DNA of 64,000 nucleotides from Theobroma cacao (Eukaryota > Streptophyta > Magnoliopsida > Malvales > Malvaceae): positions 6,986,703 to 7,050,702 of the forward strand of contig NC_030854.1 of assembly GCF_000208745.1 (NCBI RefSeq), written 5' to 3'. Positions 33,660 to 44,552 of this stretch are shown piece by piece (position 1 is the first letter of the stretch; each line of letters begins with the position of its first letter). The translations under genes were made by a program, and so were the position numbers. The notes under the pieces were generated by a model that saw nothing but the letters and a program-made list of their open reading frames with translations, did no database searches and was not told the DNA's origin.

Positions 33660-36147
33660 TCAAATACCCCCAAACTTGAATCTTTGCTTGTCCCCAAGCA
33701 AAAGGGAGGAACTAAAAACAAAACAACTAGCTAGAGATGCAATTCACCAAAGCGTGAATTCCCATTTTTTTTCTCAAAAATTATCCCACAATTTTAACTC
33801 AAGGTAAAACATAGATAATCATTAAATTCATGCTCAATTCAACTGCAAGTTCATTCTCAAATGGATTTCACAATATTTATGTGTGTTTGAATGATCATTT
33901 TACAATAAATATCATACAATCCAGATAAGATTATGCCAATGCAAAATTTAGCTAAGTGCTATAATTTCATAAGTTTGCTTTTCATCTCTCTCTCCACTAA
34001 TGTAGACTAACACTTATTCATAGATCAATAGGTCTTTATTAAGCTCATAATGTAAAGCTAGGGTCTAGGTATGATAAAGGATATAATGTGACTTAATATC
34101 ACCCTACGAATGTAATTATTTTAAGACCTATAGAGCTTTACACCATTTTCAATAATTTTTTTTTCTTTTTGTTCAACACTTCTTCTTTTTCTCTTTTTTT
34201 TTTGTTATCACAATTCCACACCCCCAAACTTATTTCTTTTTTTATTGTAGGCAATGGGGTGAATTCTAATAATTTTTGAAATTTGTTTTAGCAACTCCAC
34301 CTTTCTACCTTTTTCAACATTTAACTCAATCTATATTTCTTAAAACAATATATATGCTCAAGAGTGAAGGTTGTAAAATTAGAATTTTGTTTTAAGGCTA
34401 AGGTTATTATCATGTGGTTAAACAAAGAAAAGGGAAATTAGGCTCAAAGGGGTATAGTAGGGATAAAAGTTTAACAAGGTTAGCTTAAAAGGATCAAACG
34501 GTCCAAAGATAACCTAAATCATGTCCCATCCTAAGTGTTATCTAGAATTTTGCCTTGAGAAAGAATCAAACAAATTCTAGAATCCTTGACTTCACTATAC
34601 TTTTTATCAACATAAACTTTCTCTAAATCACATGATAATTCTAAGTAAAAGATTTAGTGTACAAATTATTGGAAATCGCATTCTATAATGAAACTAACAA
34701 AAGAATATCACAATCACTCAATTCATGTCTATATCAAACCAAGAATCAAAATAGCAAGATAATCAAAATATCATTCTCGGATTGGTAATATCATGGCATA
34801 GGCAATTTTCATCTCAAGCATTCCTAAAATAAATCCTAAAAACAAAAAAAATTACGAAAATAAACTAACCTAAAAATATCACAAAAACTAATAACAATAA
34901 AGCCCTCCCCCAAACTTAAATTTCACATTGTCCTCAATGTGAAAAGCTAAAAAAAAAAAAAAGGAAATTAAACTCCCTTATCAATGGTGACAATGCCTTG
35001 ATAGCTTTAATTTTCTTCCTCCTCATCTTCATGCTTTTCAAATCTGCATACACAACAAAACAAGCTAAGGAGAGGTTATAACTACTTATTTACATAAAAA
35101 ACACAAAAAGTAACTAAAATAACAACTAAATCTAAAAGGATATAGCTTGGTTTGCCTCACAAGAAGTGCTTCTTTATAGTCATTAACTTGACTTTGGTTG
35201 AGGTTTTCATTCACCCTTTAAGGAGGTTTGAGTTTGCGTGAAAAAAGTTTTAAGGTGTGAAAGTAGTCTCCTCCTAAGATGAGGTTATAGTGGCTTTAAC
35301 TCAAGATTTGGTGCTTGCTTAACCCAAGGTGGTGGAATAAGTTGACTTTTACCCAACTTCTCAAATTGAGTTATTCTTCAATAATGCACTTTTGGTATAG
35401 CCTTCGAAACATGTGTAACATTTGTGAGTTCTTCATTATGGTCCTTTGTTATTGCATCGTGAACCAAACAAGCTTCAAGGAGCTTTTTTGGATTTTCCAT
35501 ATTAGCAACCTCCTTATTTAACTTATCAATTGTATCTAGAAAACGAATGGGAGGCACGTATAGCTTGACTTGTGGTGGTGTAGATACTTTCTCCTCTTGC
35601 TTAATTTTTGTTATCTTGAACTTGATTGCTGGAAGTATTTCCTGGATCTACTTCATCTCCATCATTTACCACATTCTTGCCATTTACCTCATCAAGATGC
35701 TTACCATATTCTTTTCTTTTAGGATTAGGCTCAATGTCATTTGGTAAAATTTCTTGAAGCCTATTGTTGATGTAATTAGCAAGTTGGCCTAATTGAGTCT
35801 CAAGATTTCAGATTGATTCTGTTTGACTTTGACTGATGGAATCATTCTTTGTCATGAATTGCATGAGAACATATTCTAAGGTAGGCTTCTCTTTTGGGAC
35901 AAGAACTCTAACTTGTGACTGAAAACCATTATGGAAAATAGGCTATGATGAATATGTGAGACCGTCATCATTTCTCCAAGAAAATTTTTGGTGATTCCAC
36001 CTTGAGTTGTAACTATTGAACTATGAATTGTCTTGCTGCCCATTGAAGTTTCCATTAAATTGCATTGATTCATAATAAGTTGGACAACAATCACTTGAAT
36101 GCCTATCTCCACAAAGCTCGCATGCCACAAAAGGACTTTCAAAAACA
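33660..36147 (-). pseudogene. Interior of the Athila-like element with gag remnant, left part
   Basis: At 35690-36147 the - strand encodes a broken gag C-terminal region: CELCGDRHSSDCC (knuckle with C-x2-C-x3-H-x4-C), YYESMQFNGNFN, then EKPTLEYVLMQFM and LETQLGQLANYINNR, the typical tail of Athila/Tat gag. The remaining 2 kb (33660-35690) has no coding potential, with AT-rich and poly-T or poly-A blocks. The polypurine tract AAGTTTGGGGG (- strand) is at about 33667-33677. Confidence 0.65.
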
Positions 36148-36152
36148 TTAAC

Positions 36153-39104
36153 TGTCACGAACCGAAACCTTTCTCGGGTCCATGACAATTGCCGCGAAGT
36201 CTCGGTAAACCTTCATTACCCGATATATACACCGAAACCTCGCAAGGCTCTTGCATCAGTTTTCCACCTCCCTTGTGACCAATAGTTACTAAATATCGAG
36301 TTTTAAGAGAATAGAAACTATTTTAGATTGAAAATAATCAAAATAAAATTTTCGCCACATAGGGGTATTTTGGTCATTTTTATCAAAAAAATTTCAAAAC
36401 CTGATAAAAATACAACGTATGGTAGAAAAATATCCACTGCTGATTAAAAATAAATTTTTGTAATCTAAATCATTCATTTAGAGTGAAAAGTTGACTAATT
36501 AAACTAAATAAAAATATTTGATAATATATTTTATTTTCTTATAAAATAATTTTTATAGAACTATACATAAATAATTTTTATAGCGTGAGAATAAAATAAA
36601 TTCATATATACAATAATTTACAAAGTTATAATATACAATAATAATTATAATGACAAGTGGCCCATAAATACACCCAGTATTGGTGATAGTAACTTACTAT
36701 CTGTGGGATAGAGGGGTCAATTGGAATCCTCGATAAAATTGGATATCTACAAGCTACCACAGGCTTGAAATGCTTAGAAAGGAGGTGGGTGAGATTTTGC
36801 AATCCTAATGAGTAAACAGACATTATCATAAATATCTAAAGGCGAGTAAAGTGGAGGCAAGTTTAAACAACAAATCACAAATCATTTCATAAGGTTTTCA
36901 ATTTCTTTCTTAAACCATAAAACATTTGTAATTTACCAAAACAGTTGTCAAGGCTTATAACCTTTATTAAAAACATGGCTTAAGCCAAAATCTAGTCCTT
37001 GGGGATACCTTGGTCGAGGCATCTAACCGAGTCCGCCAAGGTTGTTAAGATATTTACATGTTAAACACATTCTAGTTTTGAAAACAAGCTGTTCATTGGC
37101 GTTGGTTGAGTTACACATTCATGTGGGGGTTCGACGTGAAGTGAACTCTAACACTACCTCGGGAGTTACCCTCATCGCCTCTACAATCGGAGTAACTATG
37201 AAACCGGTTTACCGTGCCCCTTTAATAGGCAGTCCACGGAAACTCGTCACTGCAGTGACTAAATCCATCAATTTTAATAAAATTTCGACAGTATAACGTG
37301 GCTTTTATTTATTTATCCAGCCTGCATAGTAAAAGACAGCTTACATTCTATTCCCAATGCAATTATAAAATATAGCCACATATACTCATATATCATAAGC
37401 CATTCATAAGAAAATATATTTTTCAAGACAATTGGTAGCCTCAAATTACTCAATTTCATAATCAACATAATATATTTTTATTTATCACATTTATTTCTAA
37501 AACATCAAAAATCCCGTTTTAATCTCATTTTCGTTTCATAAAATACATAAAGAGCATTTAAAAATAAACTCTAGATAATTTACAATAATAATAGGTTTAC
37601 TCACCTTTTGTACAGATGAAATGCTTCCTAGGTGCCCCGATCACTATTGGTTGGGTACGACTTCCTTGCCTTTACCGGAAGGCTCTCCTCCTAGACACAT
37701 TGCAAAATTTACCCAATTCACCACATTGATGCTAAATCACTATATAATTGACTTAAATCCTATAGTAATGCATGGTATGAAATGCAATAGTCTAAAACGA
37801 CTTAAACGCGGTATTAACCTATTTTTAACACTTTACTCGATAAATTGCTAACGCGCTCCATTTTAGTTTTAAATCGTCCCATTCTCTCTCCAACATTTCT
37901 AACCATTAAATATCAGCCAATAACCTTCTAAAAACAACAAAATCAGTTCACTTTCCTCCTTGGAAAATTCGGCCAAAAATGGGACATTAACTCGGTAAAT
38001 TTTCTACTTTGTTTTTCTATCACATTTAACCATTTTTCATCATTTTCTCTTCATTTCTCTTAGAATAAAAATCAGATCATCATCATTGTACCTCATTGCA
38101 GATTCAGCCAAGGGTGGGTATTGTGAAAATTTAATGCTTTCTTGCCCAATTTAATTTCTAAACACATTTAACTAACTAAAACTATCAATTTAACTAAAAA
38201 TCAAAACCTAAAAATTTCAATTTCTTCCCCCTTGAAATTCGGCCAGCCCTTGATGTCACTTTTAGATCTCTCTCCTCAAGCATGCTAAATGGAAACAAAG
38301 GCGTAGGAAAGGTAGAAATCAAGTTAAAGTCGAAAAATCTTACTGTTAGACACGTAAACGGGTGAAAAACGCGAATTTCCCTTTGAATTTTCTTGTTTCT
38401 CTTTGGTTTTTCTTTTTTTCTTCCTTTCCTCTCTATTTTCTCTCTTGTTCTCCCTTATGGCCGGCCATCATTTAAAATGGGGTTTAAATGGGCTGACTTT
38501 TCATTAAAATAATATTAAATCATTAAAAAGTGCCATGTGTCACTTTCCCATTGCCCATTTTTAAAATTTCATCTTTTAAACTTCAATTTTTCACCACTTA
38601 ACATACCATAGTTGTTCATACCAAAAATAAATAAATCTTATGATTTTGACAAGTTCTGGGTGGTGAAAATTACGGTTTTTACCCAAGGATGACAAAATTA
38701 CCGTTTTGCCCCTATGTTTCAAAAATTGCTGGAATTGAAAATTTTCACTTCCTATCATTAAATTATACTCCAAAAAGTTAATCTTGATCAAAAATTTCAC
38801 TCCATGATCAAATTATTATCTTAGGTGGCAAAATGACGATTTTTACCCCTGAACATCAAAATTTTCAATTTTACCCCTAATGAACCCTCGAACTCCAAAC
38901 AATCATTTTTAGTTATTCCTGGACTATAAAATATTAAATTTCATCATACAATTCCTATTTGAACTAGTTCGAGGTTAAATCAACTCAAGTGTACCGTTAG
39001 GTACGATACCGGGTTTCGTCTATTCTTAGATGCTTTTCTAGCATAATAACATGCTACTCAGTGCATGTATGTCATGACATGTGTTTATAGGGTCGGGTTT
39101 TACA
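36153..39104 (+). mobile_element. Gypsy solo LTR with TTAAC target duplication
   Basis: A 2952-bp segment beginning TGTCACGAACCG and ending GGGTTTTACA is flanked by perfect TTAAC repeats (36148-36152 and 39105-39109). It has no open coding region, no internal primer site and no second LTR, which fits a solo LTR left by recombination between LTRs of a large Gypsy element (Del/Tekay-like by its ends; from memory). It lies within the gag remnant of the Athila-like element. Its 3' portion shares strings such as CTAGTTCGAGG with the right end of the window in inverted orientation. Confidence 0.85.
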
Positions 39105-39109
39105 TTAAC

Positions 39110-39336
39110 ACCCTAAGTGTCAATTTTTTAAGACAAAGCATCTACTTCGACTGCCAAAGCACTGATAGCCAATTCATAATCGCTAACAACCCTCCTAGGC
39201 ACAAATTGTTCAGATGTACATTGATAGTTACATTAATTCATCACCTCAACCAAAAGTACCTGAAAATAAAGTATTAAAATTTGAATTAAGACTAAATTTG
39301 CTTGGTATTAGTATAGTAAAAATTCTAGAGACAATC
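39110..39336 (-). pseudogene. Interior of the Athila-like element with gag remnant, right part
   Basis: On the - strand, 39110-39230 encodes the gag stretch just upstream of the zinc knuckle (VPRRVVSDYELAISALAVE). It continues across the solo LTR into VFESPFVACELCG at 36147. The gag frame therefore bridges the solo-LTR insertion. The primer site follows at 39337, so the gag N-terminus is already deleted. Confidence 0.6.
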
Positions 39337-39353
39337 CCCCAGTAACGGCGCCA
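39337..39353 (-). other. tRNA-Asp primer binding site of the Athila-like element
   Basis: The + strand sequence CCCCAGTAACGGCGCCA reads on the - strand TGGCGCCGTTACTGGGG, one base from the tRNA-Asp-type site TGGCGCCGTTGCCGGGG apart from a CC/AC change. It is six bases from the LTR. This site is characteristic of several plant Gypsy lineages, including Athila-like ones. Confidence 0.75.
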
Positions 39354-39359
39354 AAAACT

Positions 39360-40835
39360 TGTCAGTTAAAATTCTACTACGCAAGTATACGTATTGAATA
39401 GATAGTATATTATCAAGCAGAGTATTGATCCCACAGAGAATTGATCTAACATTTTACTAAGTAATAAAATTAGAACAAATTAATCCTATCCAAACACTCA
39501 AAATTAATTGATTAACTAAAAATTAACCAAAATTTAAACTAAAAAGAAAAATCAAAATAATAACAACTTGAGTAAATATCAAATCAAACAAGCCTAAGGT
39601 TGCAATGCCCCTCACACTTCATCTAAATCTTACATCTCTTCCTTAACTTATTGCAGTGGGTTGAATTGCTAACCTAGAATCCTCAATTATTTATAAGAGT
39701 CTCCCGACTCATATGATAAAAATATCTATTTTAACCAAAACACTATATCCCTATGTGAATTGAAATTAAAATAGACTCATTAAGTTCAGGCTTTAATCTA
39801 GCGACATATGGCCTATAGGTATATCCCTATTCTATACGCAAATCAATTAAAATGATCATATGCTATCCCAATTTTAGTTTACACTAAACTCCCTTTCTCA
39901 AGTTTGTTTAGGTTCCTAAATCAATGTAATTAGTGATCTGGCAATTAAAAGCATTAAGAACAAATTGGAATAAACAATTCTAATCCCATTAAAGATAAGT
40001 AAGAAAGAGATTAAAAATTCAAATTACATGTGAGTTCAATTGTAATCCTAGAAAAATAGTTTAGTTCATAATATCTAATAAAAACTTCATCCAAAGAAAA
40101 TTAGCCATTAATCTAAGTCAAAGAAAATAAGAAAAACACAAAAGTAGAGAGAGAAAACTAATAGTTGAAGCTTTGTGATCTTAATTCTCCCTCAAATTCT
40201 CTTGCTTTCTTGCTTTGTTTTTGGCACTTTTTCTCCAAAGAAATTGCTTGCTGCCTCCTCCCAAAAACCTCTGAAAGAGGCCCATTAAATACCCTCCAAA
40301 AGCCCTAGCTTCCAAAATCCTGTAAGCTTGTTATTTTTGAAAAATACGATGAGGGCCGTGGCTCTCATTTTCCAAAGCTGCGGCTTTCAAAGGTTCTGCT
40401 CAATTTTGTTCTTTTGGTGCAGTACTTTCATTTAGACAAAGATTTTGACCACTTTCGACCATAACTGGGCAAAGTGGTAAACATCAAAGTTGTAGCCCTA
40501 CCTCTTAGCTTTCTAATGGTCTAAAAATCATATCATTTGGACTTTTTTAGTGGGAGATATGCTTGAAAAACCGAAACATATTCAAATAGAGCACCAGTCC
40601 ATTATGCACCTTTCTTCACCAATTGAAATTATTTTTGATCCTATTCCTACAAAAACATAAAAATAAATATAAATAACATAAAACTAACATTATTCACTTA
40701 AAATAAACATTTAAACATAAATTAAACTGAACTAATAAAATAAATAAAAATACCTAAATCCGATCCTAAATCTAATCTAACTTAGACTAATTAGGTATTT
40801 AATCTCTCGTTAAATATATGTATTTGATGCACTCA
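39360..40835 (-). repeat. 5' LTR (right copy) of the Athila-like element, full length
   Basis: The 1476-bp LTR has TG...CA ends. It contains a promoter-sized segment at 40110-40600 that is missing from the other copy. After its end (40835) the Copia C LTR resumes with CAAGT/CTCCATTTTGC. Confidence 0.85.
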
Positions 40836-41110
40836 AGTCTCCATTTTGCTTTGTTGTACTGGTTTGATAAGCTAAAGTGCTTGTTGCTGCTACATGTCCT
40901 TTGAACGTGTAAGCATTGCATGCTTACCTTAATGTTATGTTAAACACTTGGTGATGTTGTACAAGTGTTAATCATGCATCTCATGTATATATTTATGTAT
41001 CTTTCTTCAGTTAATGTGATGATCGATATCAACCAAGTTCTTCTGTTTTCTCATTGTTTTTACTTTCTTCTCTGCATGGTTGATACTTCTGTTGTGAATT
41101 AACAATAACA
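40836..41110 (+). repeat. 3' LTR of Copia C, right part
   Basis: The segment resumes the Copia C LTR after the nested Gypsy element and runs to AATAACA at 41110, followed by the GCTTC direct repeat. It aligns with 28832-29105 of the 5' LTR, with scattered substitutions. About five bases at its start are the duplicated target CAAGT. Confidence 0.88.
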
Positions 41111-41115
41111 GCTTC

Positions 41116-42150
41116 CTGTTTTTGCAGAGAGGGGATTAAGTTCAACCACCTAGAGCCCCTACACCCATAGAACTCCTCTACTGCTGTCATAGCTTTAATA
41201 ACGGTTGCCAGTGGATTTGAGAGAGTTTTCCGAAATAAGAAATTATTCCTAGCTTTCCAGATTTCCTAACAGAGATAAACTATAGTAGATTTAAGTCTTT
41301 CTTGGCTCCCTTCATAATAGATATTACTTGCAACAACCATACAACCATGCACCCAAAAGTAGAGACTCTCTGCTTATTAACTTCATATCTCAAGCTATTA
41401 CCATACCATACAAGGTCCACTCAGTGACTGAGTAAGCGGGTGTGCTTTGCTATCTCTAATAGATTATGGCATATAGGGCACAGAGGAGCTTTAGCAACCT
41501 TTCTTCTAGACAAACTTATTGTAACCATACAAGGTCCACTTAGTCTTGATGGAATCGACCTAGTGCAAACCTTCCATGAAAGGCCTTCACTTTGGGCATA
41601 GCTTTGACACTCCAAAATAGATGTCCACAATTCTTTGTCTTGAGAGTTGGAAGAGTTGGCGCTGCTTTGTTGTAAATCGGGTTTAGATGCTTTCGCTACT
41701 GCATATATTGATTTAGTAGAATAAACATCTTCCTTTTCATAGCTCCATACCAGCTTGTCTGCCCTGTTGATTCCATTGCATCTCACCTTTTTAATTTCCT
41801 CGGCCTTCGTTTTTGAGATGACATCATTGATTTTATGGAGATGTCACCAATTAATCTCCTAGTCAGTGGTCCAGGTTCATAATTCAATTACTGCTTAGGT
41901 AGATCAAGAATCTATTTTGTGCACCATATATCAATTTTCTTTCCCCCCTTGAATTTAAGCGAAAAGTCCTTTATGCATGAGGTCGCATCCTTAAGCAAGC
42001 ACTCCATGCCCATATATTGAAGTTGAGACTTGCAGTGAAGACCATGGCAGCTCGCATGTACGTGCAAGTTCCTTGTTATTCTGGTTATGTATTGAATCAT
42101 CAGCTTGCATGTTGTGTCCTGTCAAAGCATACAGCCAAGGCATGCAAGGA
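41116..42150 (-). mobile_element. LINE-type retroelement remnant, zf-RVT region
   Basis: On the - strand, 41912-42100 encodes ECLLKDATSCIKDFSLKFKG, resembling the linker after reverse transcriptase. 41421-41786 encodes a zf-RVT-like domain: ADKLVWSYEKEDVYSTKSIY, LSWKVCTRSIPSR, APLCPICHNLLEIAKHTRLL with its CxxC...H pattern. The frame continues down to the GCTTC site at 41111 and resumes at 28775. The endonuclease and reverse transcriptase that should lie upstream (above 42150) are not seen, so it is 5'-truncated as LINEs usually are. Confidence 0.72.
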
Positions 42151-43890
42151 TTTGATGTCTGCCTTCTGTATTGGGTTAGTGTAATGTAGAAGGGAAATGA
42201 TGTTTAGCAAGTGTTTTATTCTCATATTAGTTGTAATTAAAATTGAGAAATGATAATGCATTTGCAGCTTTCCTCTTAAAAAATTTTCAGTTTCAGTTCT
42301 TAGTTTTTATGGCATTTTCAGTTCTCATTAATGCCATTATTTATTGCAGAAATTCTCTATTAAAGAGACAATATTAAGAAACCTAATCACTACCAATCTT
42401 GACTTATAAATATCAACTAATCAACTAAAGAATTGATAAATAAATGCAAAAGAGTTCTGATTCATATAATACTTGTTTATCTTGAATTATAGCATATATT
42501 TATTGTCAACATATTAAAGTATCTAACGAGTCACACACATTGAGAATGTAAAAAGGATTAATTAAGTTAGACTTAATTGAATGAAGTTAGGAATTTTAGA
42601 GACTTCACTGAAACATTTAACTAATTAAAAGGTAATTTTAAAAAGAGACACAAGGAGTTGTGCACATCCTACTAGGATTAGGAAAGTCTTGGTGATTCTT
42701 CTTCCTACTAATCGAGGTTGAGGCAATTGTTGACCAAAACCTTACATGTCCACAAAGAAGAATAAAACTTGCAAGTCGAATTATCAAGCTTGGAGAATGA
42801 GTTCTTTTGTCGTCCATCAGTATTCTTGTGGATCATGGTTGTGCAATGAGTTCTTATGGTGGAAAAAACGACCTTGTTGTGTCTCCCCTGGTTAGAACTT
42901 GGTTTTGCAAGCATAATTAATCCCAATCTTTATTGAAGTTGTTCTTGAGAAAATGTTTGTGTGGATTATTGTTAGTGGATATGCACTTGGACTATTAATT
43001 GGTGGTTTACTGTAACTCAACTTGGTGCATTATGACATTATTGAGCTCAAAATCGTTGGGACTCCAAGAATTAGAGTTATAATGCTCTTTTCTCTTGTAA
43101 TTAGGGTTAATCCATACTCAATAACTAATTAAAGTATAATTTTACTTAAGGAAAAGAAATTAAAGTTTCTGTAAATTTATAACTTGATTGCATATTTTTC
43201 CCCAACAATATCCACACTCAACCTACCATTGAGTACATAAACTGTGGTGATTACTGATAAATCATCTTTCTCACACCTAAAATAAGTGTTTTCTTTTATT
43301 TTTTTAAAGAAGGGAGTTGCCCTCCACTAAGTCCAGTAACATGAATGCATGATGAAAAGCATGGACCTTTTAGTTCAAGGTGCACAAAGTTATAAACCAC
43401 CAATCCTCTCATTCCCTTTTCCTTGGTGTGATTGGAAAATTGGATTATACTTAAGTTTAGGCTTTATCTTCTTTGTTTTTCCCCATTTTATGACAACTCA
43501 AAAGATATAACAGACTAAGAGGATCATAATCATGTTGGTCAGTAAGAAATCACACAAACTGAATTTATGGAAATAGAAAAGCATTTTTATTTAGCCCAAA
43601 ATATGAAGAATTTGCTTGTCCTAAATCTAGACTCAAATCCCAAATCTTCGCTAATATTTCAAATTGCGGCTCATCTCTTACACCACATTACACTCTCCTT
43701 ATCTATAATATACTCCCACCCACGTCATCTCACGATGACCCGAGGTCAAACCAACACAAAATCTTCCATCCCAATCAGAGTTCGCCACGTTCGTTTTCAA
43801 ACTTATTTTGACCGTACAAGAACTCTCCTTTCTCTTTTTCGATTCAGCCCCTGTGTACAGTCTGTATTCATCAGGAGTACATAACATTTC
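42151..43890. other. Intergenic, includes promoter of the coiled-coil gene
   Basis: This is AT-rich sequence without a recognised gene. The frame at 43567-43884 lies where the promoter and transcription start of the downstream gene should be and has no protein features. GC content rises from about 43690, and the TC-rich leader begins about 43920. Confidence 0.6.
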
Positions 43891-43899
43891 CTCTTCCTA

Positions 43900-44552
43900 G
43901 TGCTGCGAAAGCCATCACGAAAAGGTCTCTCTTTTTTCTTCTAGGGTTTGCTTCTGAATCTGACATCTCAATCTTTCCCTTTTATTTTTCTCTCTCTCTC
44001 TCTCTCTCTCGTTGTCCCTTTTGTTTCTCAGCTTCCAAACAGTTCCAGGTACAACTCTGGAGCGAGCCATGAACTTGACGGTAAGTTCCAGGAAAACGAA
44101 ATCTTCTTCCAGTCAAGTAATTTTCCTTCGTTTTCAATGCAGTAAAACAAAAAATTAACATCTTTTGCTCTTTTATCCGGCCTCAATTTTCAACATTTTG
44201 ATTTTTTTGCTCCCTCGTCTGAATAGCAAACAGACAACGTCACACTCGAATCTGTCATTTTCATAGTTTTAGTTTAATCTGTCATTTTAATTTCCCTTCT
44301 TATTCCTGTGTTTTCTTAGCCGCCAAACACATGTTTATGAGATCTAGAACTAACACATTAAATTTATAAATAATTCATAGAAAAAAAAAATAAGAGAGTC
44401 CATTTTTGGAAAAAAGTTTGAATTTCTTTCTTCTTTTTGGCATTATGGTTCTAATCTTCATTGTTTTGTTGACAGGCTTGTAAGATCTAATAACCAAAAT
44501 TAAGACTGAAAAAGAAGGGCCGAGCTAACTCAGCGAGTCAAAAAAAAAAAAG
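43900..44552 (+). promoter_or_regulatory. 5' leader with probable UTR intron and 8-codon uORF
   Basis: A TCTCTCTC pyrimidine run at 43990-44012 is typical of plant 5' leaders. A good donor, ACG|GTAAGT, at 44081 and an acceptor, TTGACAG|G, at 44475 suggest a 395-bp UTR intron. Splicing would join an upstream ATG (44069) to give an 8-codon uORF, ATG AAC TTG ACG GCT TGT AAG ATC TAA, ending about 60 bases before the main ATG. The transcription start is not determined. Confidence 0.45.

Larger units (their letters stand above)
32589..40835 (-). mobile_element. Athila/Tat-like Gypsy element, internally deleted
   Basis: Two direct LTRs (32589-33659 and 39360-40835) start TGTCAGTT and end GCACTCA on the + strand. 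The primer site, complementary to tRNA-Asp, lies beside the right LTR (39337-39353) and the polypurine tract beside the left one (33660-33677), so the element runs on the - strand. The interior keeps only a gag C-terminal remnant around the solo-LTR insertion; no protease, reverse transcriptase or integrase is seen. Flanks share CAAGT, although the last two LTR bases overlap the right copy. It split the 3' LTR of Copia C and was itself hit by the solo LTR at 36153-39104. Confidence 0.8.
28776..41110 (+). mobile_element. Copia retrotransposon C with nested insertions
   Basis: The element is bounded by LTRs (28776-29105 and 32532-32588 plus 40836-41110) and by a 5-bp direct repeat GCTTC (28771-28775, 41111-41115). 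The LTR ends are TGTTG...AACA, with the first copy starting TATTG after a G-to-A change. The interior runs primer site, gag, protease, integrase, reverse transcriptase, then a deletion removing most of RNase H, and a polypurine tract. The 3' LTR is split by the 8.25 kb Gypsy insertion. By eye the LTRs differ at about 17 sites over about 330 bp. Confidence 0.88.

Noticed and set aside
32589..40840. Treating the nested element's target duplication as a firm 5 bp
   Set aside because: CAAGT occurs on both sides, but the last two LTR bases (CA) overlap the right copy, so only AGT is unambiguous if the LTR ends in TCA.
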